From contig JACQUI010000101.1 of the NCBI GenBank assembly GCA_016210395.1, forward strand, positions 1 to 23,519: a stretch of 23,519 bases of DNA, in the 5' to 3' direction. A program made the translations under genes and the position numbers. Under the pieces are notes generated by a model. That model did no database searches and had not been told where the DNA came from. It was given only the letters and a program-made list of their open reading frames with translations. Origin of the DNA: Chloroflexota bacterium (lineage in GTDB: Bacteria; Chloroflexota; Dehalococcoidia; Lucifugimonadales; JACPCL1). Shown here piece by piece: positions 1 to 7,477 of this stretch (position 1 is the stretch's first letter; each line of letters opens with the position of its first letter).

Positions 1-113
1 CAACATGTGCCGTGCACTGCCTCACTTATCACTACCAGTATCGTTAGATTAGCACATATCCGTAGCGCTGGCTTCTGTCCAGCCACTTGCTTTTGCGTGA
101 CAACTGCTGCCGT

Positions 114-689
114 CTAGTACGTACCTGTGAAGACGGCTTCACCAGCAAATGTATAAACGCCACCTCCGATGTCCACTGGGACCATACAAGCGGTCCAGGC
201 GCCGCTGGCATCTTCCATTTTTTCAAGCTTATTAGTGGCGCTGGTGACCTGCCAGGAGCCCGCGTCGCAAGCTGGGCCGGTAGCAATATTGCCTGTCACA
301 TCAGCCTCAAAGGCGACCGTTGCCGTTGAGTTCTTGCCCCCGTCCACAGTCAGGACACCGGTTACATGACCATAGACGATGTTGGCGCTAGCGTCCACCC
401 AGTACGTGAAACTCTCCTGGGCCACAATAGGACGGCCTATGAGTCTATCCCACTCTTCGTCTTCTCGAAACGCGCTTGTGATAATTCCGGCGTACGTGGC
501 AGTGCCGCTCACAAGACCTGTCGTAGGATCGAACGCTGTGGTGGTCCGGGCAACGGCCACCACATTTGCGCGCATCTCCATGCTCCTAGTGTCCTCTTCC
601 TCATCCTCGTGATCCTTGGCCAGGGCAGGAAACGAGAAAAGGAGCAGGAAGACCAGGGCTGACAGAAGGACAGCAATCAATTTGCTCAT
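114..689 (-). CDS. secreted acidic protein of unknown function
   Basis: The product has 191 residues. Residues 1-24 are a classical signal peptide: Lys3, a long Leu/Val/Phe core and a cleavage site after PALA. A very acidic mature N-terminus (KDHEDEEEDTRS) follows. The rest is rich in Thr, Val, Ala and Gly in alternating patterns that suggest beta-sheet. Two cysteines, in GPACDAG and WTACMV, could form a disulfide outside the membrane. ATG at 689 is preceded by an AAGGAGGA ribosome site. The start overlaps the stop of the upstream methyltransferase-like gene by four bases (ATGA), so the two are probably translationally coupled. I do not recognise a family. Export is well supported; function is unknown. 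Confidence 0.75.
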   Translation of the reverse strand: MSKLIAVLLSALVFLLLFSFPALAKDHEDEEEDTRSMEMRANVVAVARTTTAFDPTTGLVSGTATYAGIITSAFREDEEWDRLIGRPIVAQESFTYWVDASANIVYGHVTGVLTVDGGKNSTATVAFEADVTGNIATGPACDAGSWQVTSATNKLEKMEDASGAWTACMVPVDIGGGVYTFAGEAVFTGTY

Positions 690-1267
690 GATGGGAGATT
701 CCTCCTTCGTACGGTCTTGACACAGGCTTCAATGCTCTGCAAGGTGGGTATCAGCATCGGTGTGGTCCGCTGATACTGTGGATAGTCGGAAAACATTTTC
801 GGAAAGAAAACTCTGTCTTGCACTACTACATGCAGCACGTCTAGGAACACCCATAGTGGAGCAGCAATCAGCAAGGCGGTAGACCTAGTTGCCATGGTAA
901 GCGCCACCATCCCGAAGGTGTACCAGAGCACACCTGGATGCCGGGTGAGCGCATATGTGCCTGTCGTAACAAGCTGATTGGAAGAGCCTGCTTCTGCATA
1001 CGTCTTCTTTGTAGGTAGCTCAAAGAACAGAGAATAGGCCAGAAGGGCCGCGAAGAGTGGCAGAGTCACATACCCTGCGCCAACGGCCCAGGCCGGCAGC
1101 GGAAATCGTTGTGGACTGAACACAGCGACAGCGAGAGCCAGGCCATGAAGCGCCAGAAAAAGGACTGCTACCATTGCCTTAACTCCGGTTACTCTTTTGA
1201 CCGCAACAAAATCAAACAAGAAGCCCACCCCGTATGCGCCGGTTCCCAGCAGGACCGCCGCCAGCAC
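686..1267 (-). CDS. ICMT/PEMT-like integral membrane methyltransferase family protein
   Basis: The product has 193 residues with about four to five hydrophobic segments. The C-terminal half carries the signature seen in isoprenylcysteine carboxyl methyltransferase and phospholipid methyltransferase-like proteins: GTYALTRHPGVLWY (the G-Y-x-x-x-RHP core), then a hydrophobic hairpin, then DYPQYQRTTPMLIP matching the family's 'Y-x-x-Y-x-x-x-P-x-L-I-P' end. The usual acidic pair before this end is not obvious (VVVQDRVFFPK), so activity is uncertain. The stop overlaps the start of the secreted protein gene, giving a two-gene operon. The start given is GTG at 1267, which has no ribosome site. A strong AAGGAGGG lies further upstream and would serve a CTG codon at 1303, adding 12 residues in frame. 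Confidence 0.65.
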   Translation of the reverse strand: MLAAVLLGTGAYGVGFLFDFVAVKRVTGVKAMVAVLFLALHGLALAVAVFSPQRFPLPAWAVGAGYVTLPLFAALLAYSLFFELPTKKTYAEAGSSNQLVTTGTYALTRHPGVLWYTFGMVALTMATRSTALLIAAPLWVFLDVLHVVVQDRVFFPKMFSDYPQYQRTTPMLIPTLQSIEACVKTVRRRNLPS

Positions 1268-1312
1268 TGCCGTATTCCCAGATAACCCAACGGTAGCGAG
1301 CAGCGCGGGGTT

Positions 1313-1320
1313 CCCTCCTT
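1313..1320 (-). promoter_or_regulatory. strong Shine-Dalgarno pointing to a CTG start
   Basis: On the minus strand AAGGAGGG lies nine bases before a CTG codon (1303-1301) that is in frame with the methyltransferase-like gene. An in-frame TAA overlaps the site, so translation cannot begin earlier. No ATG, GTG or TTG lies between the site and CTG 1303; the first conventional start is GTG 1267, too far away to use it. A CTG start is rare but is the simplest reading. Confidence 0.45.
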
Positions 1321-1509
1321 ATCGAATCCATGCTCCAATTGTCGCTAAAGACGGCGTAGGCGACATGCGCAAAACTACGTATGTACGGGTATGGAGATAG
1401 GCAACGCTGCGTATAGGCTGGGTATCACCAGCCTTGTTCCCATCATACCGCCACCGTTCCCTTTCGTGCGGGCCTTTCGTAGAACTTTCGGGCAAGAAGG
1501 GGGTAACTC
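1321..1509. other. intergenic region with a weak hairpin
   Basis: No gene is supported here. Bases 1416-1433 form a hairpin with six-base arms (GGCTGG/CCAGCC) and a six-base loop. It lies downstream of the SDR stop on the minus strand, but there is no clear T-run on that strand, so I do not call it a terminator. The promoter of the methyltransferase/secreted-protein operon should lie here, but I see no convincing -35/-10 pair. Confidence 0.3.
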
Positions 1510-2283
1510 CTAGATCAGGGAGCGAGACTGGCCGCCGTCCACATTAATGCAAGCGCCTGTGATGAGATCGGCCTGGATGGAGGACAGGAAGGCGACTGTT
1601 GCGCCGATAGGCTCCGGCCAGCCGAAGCGGCCCATGGGCAGGTTGTGGCGCACGAACTCATCCACGACCTCTTTGGTGTTGGTGCGTTGAAAGCGGTCCC
1701 ACCCGCCGCCTGGGAATGCGATGGAGCCGGGGGCGATGGTGTTGACAGTGATGCCATCGGCGGCTACCTCGATGGCCAGGTGCTTGGAGAAGGCAATGAG
1801 GGATGCCTTGGCGGTCATATACGTGAGCCCGCCGCCATACTCACGACCGTAGATGGAAGATATGCTGATGATGCGGCCCCAGCGGCGCGACTTCATGGAT
1901 GGGAGGCACAAGCGGACCAGGCGGATGCCGGAGAAGAGGCTGAGCTGGAGCGTCGCGTTCCAGGCGGCGTCGTCAGCAGAGTCGAAGTCCCGCCCTGTGG
2001 AGCCGCCCACGTTGTTCACCAGCACGTCCACCGGGCCCAGCGCGGCAGTCGTTTCCTGGTGGATGCGCTCTGCGCCTTCCTGTGTGGTGACGTCCGCCGC
2101 TATGCCTATGGCCCTGACCCCAAGGGCGGCTATCTCGGCGACTGCGTTGTCCAGGGCCTCTTGACCTCTGGCGCAGATGGCAACGTTGCACCCTTCTTTC
2201 GCGAGGGCTATGGCGGCCTGCCTGCCGAGGCCGCGGCTGCCTCCTGTCACCAGGGCTGTCTTACCGGTTAGCCCCAGGTCCAT
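1510..2283 (-). CDS. short-chain dehydrogenase/reductase (SDR), classical type
   Basis: The product has 257 residues, the usual length for classical SDRs that oxidise alcohols or reduce ketones with NAD(P)(H). The cofactor motif TGGSRGLG is at residues 13-20. NNVG at 90-93 stabilises the central sheet. The catalytic Ser is probably S142 within ISISSIYG, and YxxxK is Y155/K159 in LTYMTAK. The C-terminal TGACINVDGG is typical of the FabG-like branch. The Asn of the usual Asn-Ser-Tyr-Lys tetrad seems replaced by Ser (about S115). ATG 2283 has a GGAGG site at good spacing. The substrate cannot be told from sequence. It appears monocistronic; the nearest minus-strand gene upstream ends in a terminator. 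Confidence 0.9.
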   Translation of the reverse strand: MDLGLTGKTALVTGGSRGLGRQAAIALAKEGCNVAICARGQEALDNAVAEIAALGVRAIGIAADVTTQEGAERIHQETTAALGPVDVLVNNVGGSTGRDFDSADDAAWNATLQLSLFSGIRLVRLCLPSMKSRRWGRIISISSIYGREYGGGLTYMTAKASLIAFSKHLAIEVAADGITVNTIAPGSIAFPGGGWDRFQRTNTKEVVDEFVRHNLPMGRFGWPEPIGATVAFLSSIQADLITGACINVDGGQSRSLI

Positions 2284-2433
2284 AGACTGCCTCCATCAAG
2301 TGATTCAGAATCAGTCATACTGGCTTTCAGCGCCAAGGGGGACGCTTCTAGAGGACACACCCAGACTCCCGTTACGGGCCATGCCCTCTGCGCGCCTGCT
2401 GAAGGCCATTCTCGTGAGAACTGGCAGATTGTG

Positions 2434-2468
2434 AAAAGCCCACCAGGGCGAACGCCGCTGGTGGGCTT
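2434..2468 (-). terminator. rho-independent terminator of the FAH-family gene
   Basis: Arms at 2436-2445 and 2459-2468 (AAGCCCACCA and its complement) form a perfect 10-bp stem. The loop can itself pair as GGCG/CGCC. On the minus strand the stem runs into TTTT, just downstream of the hydrolase stop codon at 2502. Confidence 0.8.
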
Positions 2469-2501
2469 GTGGTTGCGCCTGCAAGAGAAGAGGTCGTGCG
2501 C

Positions 2502-3287
2502 CTACCGGCCTTCCACTTTCACGGGATTGCGCAGCACGCCGATACCGGTAATCTCGATCTCGATGACATCGCCGTGCTTCACGTTTTGCGGCACGCCGTC
2601 GGTGCCCATCCACAGCACGTCTCCCGGGTAGAGGGTGAGGTATTGGCTCATCTTGCTCATGTAGTGGGCTATGCCGAAGATCATGTTGTTTGTCCGGAAG
2701 TTCTCCACCTCTTTGCCGTTGACGCGCACCAGGGTGCGCATGGCATCCAGGTTGACGTCCGTCTCAATCCAGGGGCCCATGGGCTTGAAGGTATCGGCGT
2801 TCTTGGAGCGCCACATGGTGCGGTCGGCGGCCTGCCAGACACGCTCGCTGAAGTCGTTGCCGATGGAGTAGCCCAGGATGTAGTCCCAGACCTTGTCCTC
2901 CGGGATGTGCTTGCCTTGCTTGCCAATGACCACTACCAACTCGCCCTCGTATTGGGTCCGGTCGTTGGCGTCCTTTGGGATGATAATCGGCTCCTCATGA
3001 GCGATGAGCGCGTTGTTGGCGCGGTAGCCGACATCGGCCTGCTGTGGGATCTCGCCCGGGCGGCCCGTGATGGCCGCCATGCGGGTGACGTGGTCGCGGT
3101 AGTTGACGCCGGCGGCATAGAAGGTGGGAGGAACGACCGGCACCAGCAGCTTGACGCTCCTGAGCGGCAGAGGGCTTCCGTTGCGGCGATACCTGCTGAA
3201 GGGGCTTCCCGCTACCGGCTGGACCTGAGTTCCCTCAATGATACCGTAGGACACTTTGCCATTGGCCTGGAAACGACACCAGCGCAT
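2502..3287 (-). CDS. fumarylacetoacetate hydrolase (FAH) family protein
   Basis: The product has 261 residues. The FAH fold spans roughly residues 55-260. GVNYRDH at 60-66 holds the expected catalytic-region His66. EGELVVVIGK (114-123) and NDFSER (144-149) supply likely divalent-metal ligands E114, E116 and D145. FKPMGPWI and GDVLWMGTDGVP are further family blocks. Members cleave or hydrate beta-diketo and oxo-acid intermediates in aromatic catabolism or act as oxaloacetate decarboxylases/tautomerases; the exact substrate is not readable here. ATG 3287 has an AAGGAG site. A possible -10 (TATAGT, complement of 3328-3333) lies upstream, without a clear -35. The gene is divergent from the luciferase-like gene. 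Confidence 0.9.
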   Translation of the reverse strand: MRWCRFQANGKVSYGIIEGTQVQPVAGSPFSRYRRNGSPLPLRSVKLLVPVVPPTFYAAGVNYRDHVTRMAAITGRPGEIPQQADVGYRANNALIAHEEPIIIPKDANDRTQYEGELVVVIGKQGKHIPEDKVWDYILGYSIGNDFSERVWQAADRTMWRSKNADTFKPMGPWIETDVNLDAMRTLVRVNGKEVENFRTNNMIFGIAHYMSKMSQYLTLYPGDVLWMGTDGVPQNVKHGDVIEIEITGIGVLRNPVKVEGR

Positions 3288-3359
3288 AGTCCTTCTCCTT
3301 TTTCCACGCTTTGACTGAAGCAGGGCAACTATACCACACCGTTGGGGGAATCACGACTG

Positions 3360-3388
3360 TTACCATGCCGTTCCCAGCACGCTATAAT
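3360..3388 (+). promoter_or_regulatory. sigma70-type promoter of the luciferase-like gene
   Basis: A consensus -10, TATAAT (3383-3388), lies 17 bases after TTACCA (3360-3365; four of six bases match TTGACA). The predicted transcript starts near 3395, which places the GTG at 3400 at its very 5' end and leaves a normal leader for ATG 3418. Confidence 0.65.
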
Positions 3389-3417
3389 GCACCCACCTTG
3401 TGTCCAGGAGTGAACGA

Positions 3418-4377
3418 ATGGCTGATACTACGAAGCGGATCGGCGTCTCGGTGGCGGGTCAGGACACCAAAGAGGTGCTGGCCCGTATCCGGCACATGGA
3501 GGAGATGGGTATCCAGGCGGCGTGGCTCACCACGGGCGGCGCAGGCCGCGACGGCCTGGCGGTCTTTGCCGCCGCAGGGGCCCAGACGCACCGGATCATG
3601 CTGGGCACGTCAATCGTCCCGCTATGGCTCAGACACCCCATTGCCGTGGCCCAGCAGGTCCGGGTCATCGCAGAGCTGGCGCCCGGCCGCTTCCGCCTGG
3701 GCATAGGGCCCAGCCATCAAGCCGGCATGGAGCGGCTCATCGGGACCGACTTCAAAGCGCCCCTCGGACACCTGCGGGAGTACGTGCAGGTCCTCAAGCC
3801 ATTGCTCCAGGAGGGACAGGTGGACTTCGACGGCAGCTACTACCACGCCCACGCGCAGTTGGGCGCGAAGTACGACGTGCCGGTCATGGCGTCCGCCTTG
3901 CGGCAGCGCTCCTTTGAGCTGTGCGGCGAAGAGGCCGACGGCGCAATCACGTGGCTCTGCCCCGCGCCGTACGTGCGCGACGTGGGGTTGCCCGCCCTGG
4001 GGCGGGGCGCAACGGCGAAGGGCAGGGCCACACCGCCCCTGGTGGCCCATGCCCCCGTGTGCGTCCACGACGACCCGGCTGAAGCGCGGGCCGCCATGCG
4101 CGAGCAGATGGGCAACTATCCATCGAACCGCTTTTACACCGAGATGCTGGCGGCGGCCGGCTATCCTGAAGTGATGGAGACAAAGGCCTGGAATGACCGG
4201 ATGATTGACGGCGTCATGTTCCACGGGAACGAAAGAGAGGTGGAGCGAAGGCTGAGGGAGATGCTTGCCTCTGGCGCAAGCGAGATCGTCGTGTCGCCCG
4301 TGCTGGCTGGACAGGACAGGCCGGCGTCGCTGGAGCGGACGTTGCGCCTTCTAGCGAAGGTCTCGGCGTCAATCTAG
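3418..4377 (+). CDS. LLM-class (luciferase-like) flavin- or F420-dependent oxidoreductase
   Basis: The product has 319 residues and a single-domain bacterial luciferase-like TIM barrel. Recognisable blocks are the N-terminal 'GVSVAGQDTKEVLARIRHMEE' region, the strand 'IMLGTSIVPL', PGRFRLGIGPSH (the cofactor-phosphate region), the central EEADGAITWL, and the closing 'LLASGASEIVVSP'-type strand. The GIGPSH and EEADGAITWL blocks resemble the F420-dependent MSMEG_4879-like group more than FMNH2 monooxygenases; this is from memory of family motifs. I chose ATG 3418 because AGGAG (3406-3410) sits seven bases before it and the promoter start site lies near 3395; the upstream GTG 3400 has no ribosome site. 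Substrate unknown. Confidence 0.87.
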   Translation: MADTTKRIGVSVAGQDTKEVLARIRHMEEMGIQAAWLTTGGAGRDGLAVFAAAGAQTHRIMLGTSIVPLWLRHPIAVAQQVRVIAELAPGRFRLGIGPSHQAGMERLIGTDFKAPLGHLREYVQVLKPLLQEGQVDFDGSYYHAHAQLGAKYDVPVMASALRQRSFELCGEEADGAITWLCPAPYVRDVGLPALGRGATAKGRATPPLVAHAPVCVHDDPAEARAAMREQMGNYPSNRFYTEMLAAAGYPEVMETKAWNDRMIDGVMFHGNEREVERRLREMLASGASEIVVSPVLAGQDRPASLERTLRLLAKVSASI

Positions 4378-4504
4378 CTACGGAAAACTCCTTAGGCAAA
4401 ATAGGAGAAAAGCCCCATGCCTGGACAAGGGGTGTCGCGTATACTAGGAAAGACGCTGCATCGTTGTTGCAGGAAGGGTGCGCCCAGGCTGAGGAGGTCG
4501 AAGC

Positions 4505-4885
4505 ATGGTTGAGACCCCCCCAAAGGCTTACAAGGTTGACTCCATGACGCTGGCGCAGCTCGAGATCTACGCCAAGGAGCTGCAAGAGCATTTCCAGAGG
4601 GAGCGGACGCTGCGGCAGGAGCTCGAAACACGGAACAGGGAGCTTGAGCAGCGCTTGATGGAGCTTACCGCGCTCAACCAGCTCTTCCAGCGGTATTTGG
4701 AGGAACGTTCCACCGTGTTGGATGCCTTGCAGACTCTCGTCGGCAGCCTCTCGCAGGTCTCCGGCGAAGCGAGCAACATCCTTTCCAAAGTACGCTCGGA
4801 AAAGGGCCAGCTCTTGACGCCCCTGGAAGCTCGAAAGCGGACCCATCTCCTTGACGGGCATGAGGACATCGCCGACATGGGATAG
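4505..4885 (+). CDS. small coiled-coil protein
   Basis: The product has 126 residues, without signal peptide or membrane segment. Residues about 17-65 form a charged heptad pattern (LEIYAKELQEHFQRE, ELETRNRELEQRL), and a second helical part follows to about residue 100. The segment ELEQRLMELTALNQLFQRYLEE resembles linkers that join sensor domains in bacterial histidine kinases, but no kinase, GAF or PAS domain is present. GAGGAGG (4491-4497) lies seven bases before ATG 4505, a strong reason to believe the gene. A possible -10, TATACT, is at 4440-4445. The gene lies 127 bases after the luciferase-like gene and ends before a strong hairpin. Function unknown; it could be an oligomerisation or adaptor protein. 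Confidence 0.7.
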   Translation: MVETPPKAYKVDSMTLAQLEIYAKELQEHFQRERTLRQELETRNRELEQRLMELTALNQLFQRYLEERSTVLDALQTLVGSLSQVSGEASNILSKVRSEKGQLLTPLEARKRTHLLDGHEDIADMG

Positions 4886-4920
4886 GTCTGCCCTGCGCAA
4901 CCACAGTCCACCGTTCAAAC

Positions 4921-4956
4921 GCAAGACAGCCGTCTCACCTGAGGCGGCTGTCTTGC
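4921..4956. terminator. strong hairpin between convergent genes
   Basis: Arms 4921-4932 and 4945-4956 (GCAAGACAGCCG and its complement) make a perfect 12-bp stem, and the loop extends the pairing as CTCA/TGAG. It lies between the coiled-coil gene (+) and the cyclodeaminase-family gene (-). The T-rich tail is short on both sides, so bidirectional termination is likely but not certain. Confidence 0.65.
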
Positions 4957-5031
4957 TCTCACTGCTCCTGGGCATCGCCTAGGTCAAAATTAGTCTAGGC
5001 AAAGACCCAGGCGGACCACCCCAGCCTCTGT

Positions 5032-6021
5032 CTAGAACTCAAATGGAACGCCCACGCCGTGCTTTACCGCTTCCTGGTAGACGTACTGCGCGGTCGCCAC
5101 GTCCTCTACCGAGAGGCCCACGCTCTTGAACAGCGTCATCTCCCTGGAGTCGTCGCGACCGCTCTTACGGCCCAAGACGAGGTCGCCCAGGTCACCGTAG
5201 ATACGGTCCCTGGAGAAAGCGCCCTCTTGCATGGGGACCAGCAGGTCGCCGGCCTCGGCCAAACAGGCAGAGGTCAGGTCGCACACGACCTTAGAGCAGC
5301 GCGTCACCGACGCAGTGTCCATTTCCCGGGCGTCGGGAGCATGGGAGCCGGCGGAGTTAATGTGCACGCCTGGCTTGAGCCACGAGCCGCTGATGATGGG
5401 GCTGGCCGAGGTTGTGGCCAGGGCAAGCACGTCCGCCTGCTCGACGACTTCACGTGGAGACCGGACAACCTCTACGGCGATACCCAACTCTCGGGTCATG
5501 TCCTCCGCAAAGGCGCGCTGTCGCTGGGGGTTGCCCGCGGAGCAGCAGAGGGCCTTCTTGATGGGCCGTACGGCGCAGATGGCGGCAAGCTGTGTCCTGG
5601 CTTGCACGCCCATGCCCAGGATGCCGGCCACCGAAGCGTCGTTTCTGGCCATGTACTTGGTAGCGACGCCGGAAACTGCGCCCGTGCGTATGGCGGTAAT
5701 GTAGCCGCCCTCCATGATGGCCAGGGGCTGGCCGGTTTCCGGGTCGAGGAGCGTGATGGTGGCCAGGATAGTGGGAAGGCTGTGCTTTGAGGGGTTGTTG
5801 CGGTAGACGGTCACGTTTTTGATGCCGAATGCGCCGGTCCCCTTCACATGTGCAGGCATGAAAAGCGCCAAGCCCGCCCTTTCCGGATCCGGCATGGCAA
5901 TGCGCTGAGGCATCTGCACGGAACCGCCGGCGAGCTCTGCAAAGGCGCGTTCCATGATGGCGATGGCCTGCTTCATGTCCAGCAAGCTTTCCACGTCCTT
6001 CCGGTTGAGCAACAGCGCCAC
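5032..6021 (-). CDS. ornithine cyclodeaminase / mu-crystallin family protein
   Basis: The product has 329 residues from GTG 6021, the normal family length. That start is set by GGGAGG (complement of 6028-6033) six bases upstream; the 32 extra residues of the longer reading frame run into a repeat and are not family-like. The N-terminal half has the substrate region with GIKNV (Lys68) and ITAIRTGA (Arg111). The Rossmann motif GMGVQA is at 136-141, and GSHAPDAREMD (D230 region) and the C-terminal SVGLSVEDVATA are typical. Members act as ornithine cyclodeaminase, alanine dehydrogenase, ketimine reductase or related imine/amino-acid NAD(P) enzymes, and sequence alone does not choose. It ends at the shared hairpin near 4921-4956. 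Confidence 0.88.
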   Translation of the reverse strand: MALLLNRKDVESLLDMKQAIAIMERAFAELAGGSVQMPQRIAMPDPERAGLALFMPAHVKGTGAFGIKNVTVYRNNPSKHSLPTILATITLLDPETGQPLAIMEGGYITAIRTGAVSGVATKYMARNDASVAGILGMGVQARTQLAAICAVRPIKKALCCSAGNPQRQRAFAEDMTRELGIAVEVVRSPREVVEQADVLALATTSASPIISGSWLKPGVHINSAGSHAPDAREMDTASVTRCSKVVCDLTSACLAEAGDLLVPMQEGAFSRDRIYGDLGDLVLGRKSGRDDSREMTLFKSVGLSVEDVATAQYVYQEAVKHGVGVPFEF

Positions 6022-6074
6022 GTGTGTCCTCCCAGGCTGTGTCAGGCCGTGAAACGGGTCCGGCAGTAGCGGAA

Positions 6075-6186
6075 CGCGGGCTGCTGCCGCAGCCCTGTGC
6101 GCATGGGCGAAATGCATGGGGGATGCTTCGCGAGGCAGTCGCAGGGGACAGCCAATGTGTTCTGACCACCTCGCTCTAGCATGACA
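6075..6186. repeat. 112-bp dispersed repeat, copy A
   Basis: This stretch matches 22283-22394 in order and in length (112 bases each). The shared blocks are 22 identical bases at the left end (a GGGCTGC/GCAGCCC hairpin), a 17-base block around GGGATGCTTCGCGAGGC, TGACCACCTCGC, and the end AGCATGACA. The middle is variable. It lies just upstream of the cyclodeaminase-family gene. Read on the minus strand it begins TGTCATGCT, like intergenic repeats common in environmental genomes. Confidence 0.75.
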
Positions 6187-6269
6187 AAAGGGCCTTCGCC
6201 CCGATTGCTCCTCTGCCCCAGGCTCTGCGCAGTACCGTATGCCCGAATGTCCGTATGTCCGTGACCTTC

Positions 6270-7391
6270 CTACCCCGGCTGCACTTCAACCGCGTTCATC
6301 ACGCAGGCAAGCATGCTGTAGTACCCGATAAGGGTGGTGAACTGCACCAGCCCCTCAAGGCCAAAGCGGCCCAGCGCCGCCTGGTAGGTCTCCTCTGAGA
6401 TGCGGTTGGCGCGCAGCAGCTCCCGTACGAAGCTGATGACCTGGGCCTCCGCGGGAGGGAGGCTGGAGACGCCCTTGCCGCCCTCCACGACCGAGATTAC
6501 GTCCTCAGCCACGCCTGCCTGGCGGGCAAGGGGAATATGGGCAGAGAGCTCGTAGGCGCACTCGTTCTCGCGGGCAGCAGCGATGATGGTAAGCTCGCGC
6601 ACGTCGGGCGCAAGGGGCGAGTCGAAGCGAACAGCGGACCCGGCATGTGCGGCGCGCCTGGCCACCTCCGGCAGGTGGAGCAGCGCCTGGAACGGACCGG
6701 CGAGGCGCCCGCCGCGGCTGGCCGCGATGTCATCGAATGCCGACTGTTGCTCAGGCGACAGGCCGTCCTTGGAAGCAATCAGGGGAATGCGGGCGCCCTG
6801 GCCGTGGTAAGGGCGGAGCTCCGCCTCCGGCTGGGCGCCCTTTCGGGGCTTGATGGGCAGATCGATAGGAGTGTCGCCGGGCACCTCGAAGGCATTCATG
6901 ACGCAAGCGAAGATCTGGTAGAAGCCAACCGTGGCGGTCAGCTCCATGACGCCCGGCACGCCAAACTTCGCGGCCATCTTCTTGAAAAGGGGGCTGGGAA
7001 CGCGGTGCGTCCTTAGCAGGCTGCGGACGTACTGCACCACCTGCGCCTCTTCTTCGGCAACCCCGGTCAACGCCTTGTTGTGGCGCACCGCCTCGATGGC
7101 CGCTTCGCTGACGCCTGTCCGCTTGGCTCCCGGCTCGTGGGCGAACCACTCGTAGAGGCAGTCCCACTCCCGAGCGGCGGCGATGATGGCAAGCTCCCGC
7201 GCTGCCGGAAAAGGCGAAGCCAACCGCATGGCGGCGCCGATGCTGGAGACACGTCTTGCCAGCTCAGGGCAATAGAACAGCACTCGCAGCGGGCCGACCA
7301 CGCGCCCGTTGTAGGTGGCAACCACCTCGTCGTACGCGTAGTGGTACTCCTGTGCGACTTGCTCTCTTGTCGTGATTGGCGTGACGCGCAT
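6270..7391 (-). CDS. tandem-duplicated carboxymuconolactone decarboxylase/AhpD-like protein
   Basis: The product has 373 residues made of two homologous halves, about 1-175 and 200-373. Matching blocks are RELAIIAAAREWDCLYEWFAHE (from residue 65) against RELTIIAAARENECAYELSAHI (from 265), and FACVMNAFEVPG (161-172) against LACVMNAVEVQPG (361-373). Single-domain relatives are near 180 residues, so this is a fusion of two copies. The AhpD CxxC pair is absent: each half has one Cys (C78, C278) followed by Tyr-Glu and His at the helix position, so thiol peroxidase activity is unlikely. It is more like decarboxylase/hydrolase-type members; the substrate is unknown. ATG 7391 has an AGAGG site. It lies 86 bases after the dehydrogenase gene and may be cotranscribed with it. 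Confidence 0.85.
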   Translation of the reverse strand: MRVTPITTREQVAQEYHYAYDEVVATYNGRVVGPLRVLFYCPELARRVSSIGAAMRLASPFPAARELAIIAAAREWDCLYEWFAHEPGAKRTGVSEAAIEAVRHNKALTGVAEEEAQVVQYVRSLLRTHRVPSPLFKKMAAKFGVPGVMELTATVGFYQIFACVMNAFEVPGDTPIDLPIKPRKGAQPEAELRPYHGQGARIPLIASKDGLSPEQQSAFDDIAASRGGRLAGPFQALLHLPEVARRAAHAGSAVRFDSPLAPDVRELTIIAAARENECAYELSAHIPLARQAGVAEDVISVVEGGKGVSSLPPAEAQVISFVRELLRANRISEETYQAALGRFGLEGLVQFTTLIGYYSMLACVMNAVEVQPG

Positions 7392-7477
7392 GCAGTGCCT
7401 CTTTTCGCTGTTTCAGTTAGCCATTATGGTAACGCTTCACAAGTTGCCTTGCGTCAACTGCGGCATCACCGAGTTCC

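Noticed and set aside
2469..3314. 281-codon plus-strand frame opposite the FAH-family gene
   Set aside because: It is antisense to a gene with clear family motifs, has no ribosome site and no recognisable domain; long mirror frames are expected in GC-rich DNA.
4214..4975. 253-codon minus-strand frame spanning the luciferase-like gene end and the coiled-coil gene
   Set aside because: It runs across two plus-strand genes that each have good start signals, and crosses the hairpin at 4921-4956.
5059..5790. 243-codon plus-strand frame opposite the cyclodeaminase-family gene
   Set aside because: Antisense to a gene with all family motifs; no start signal.
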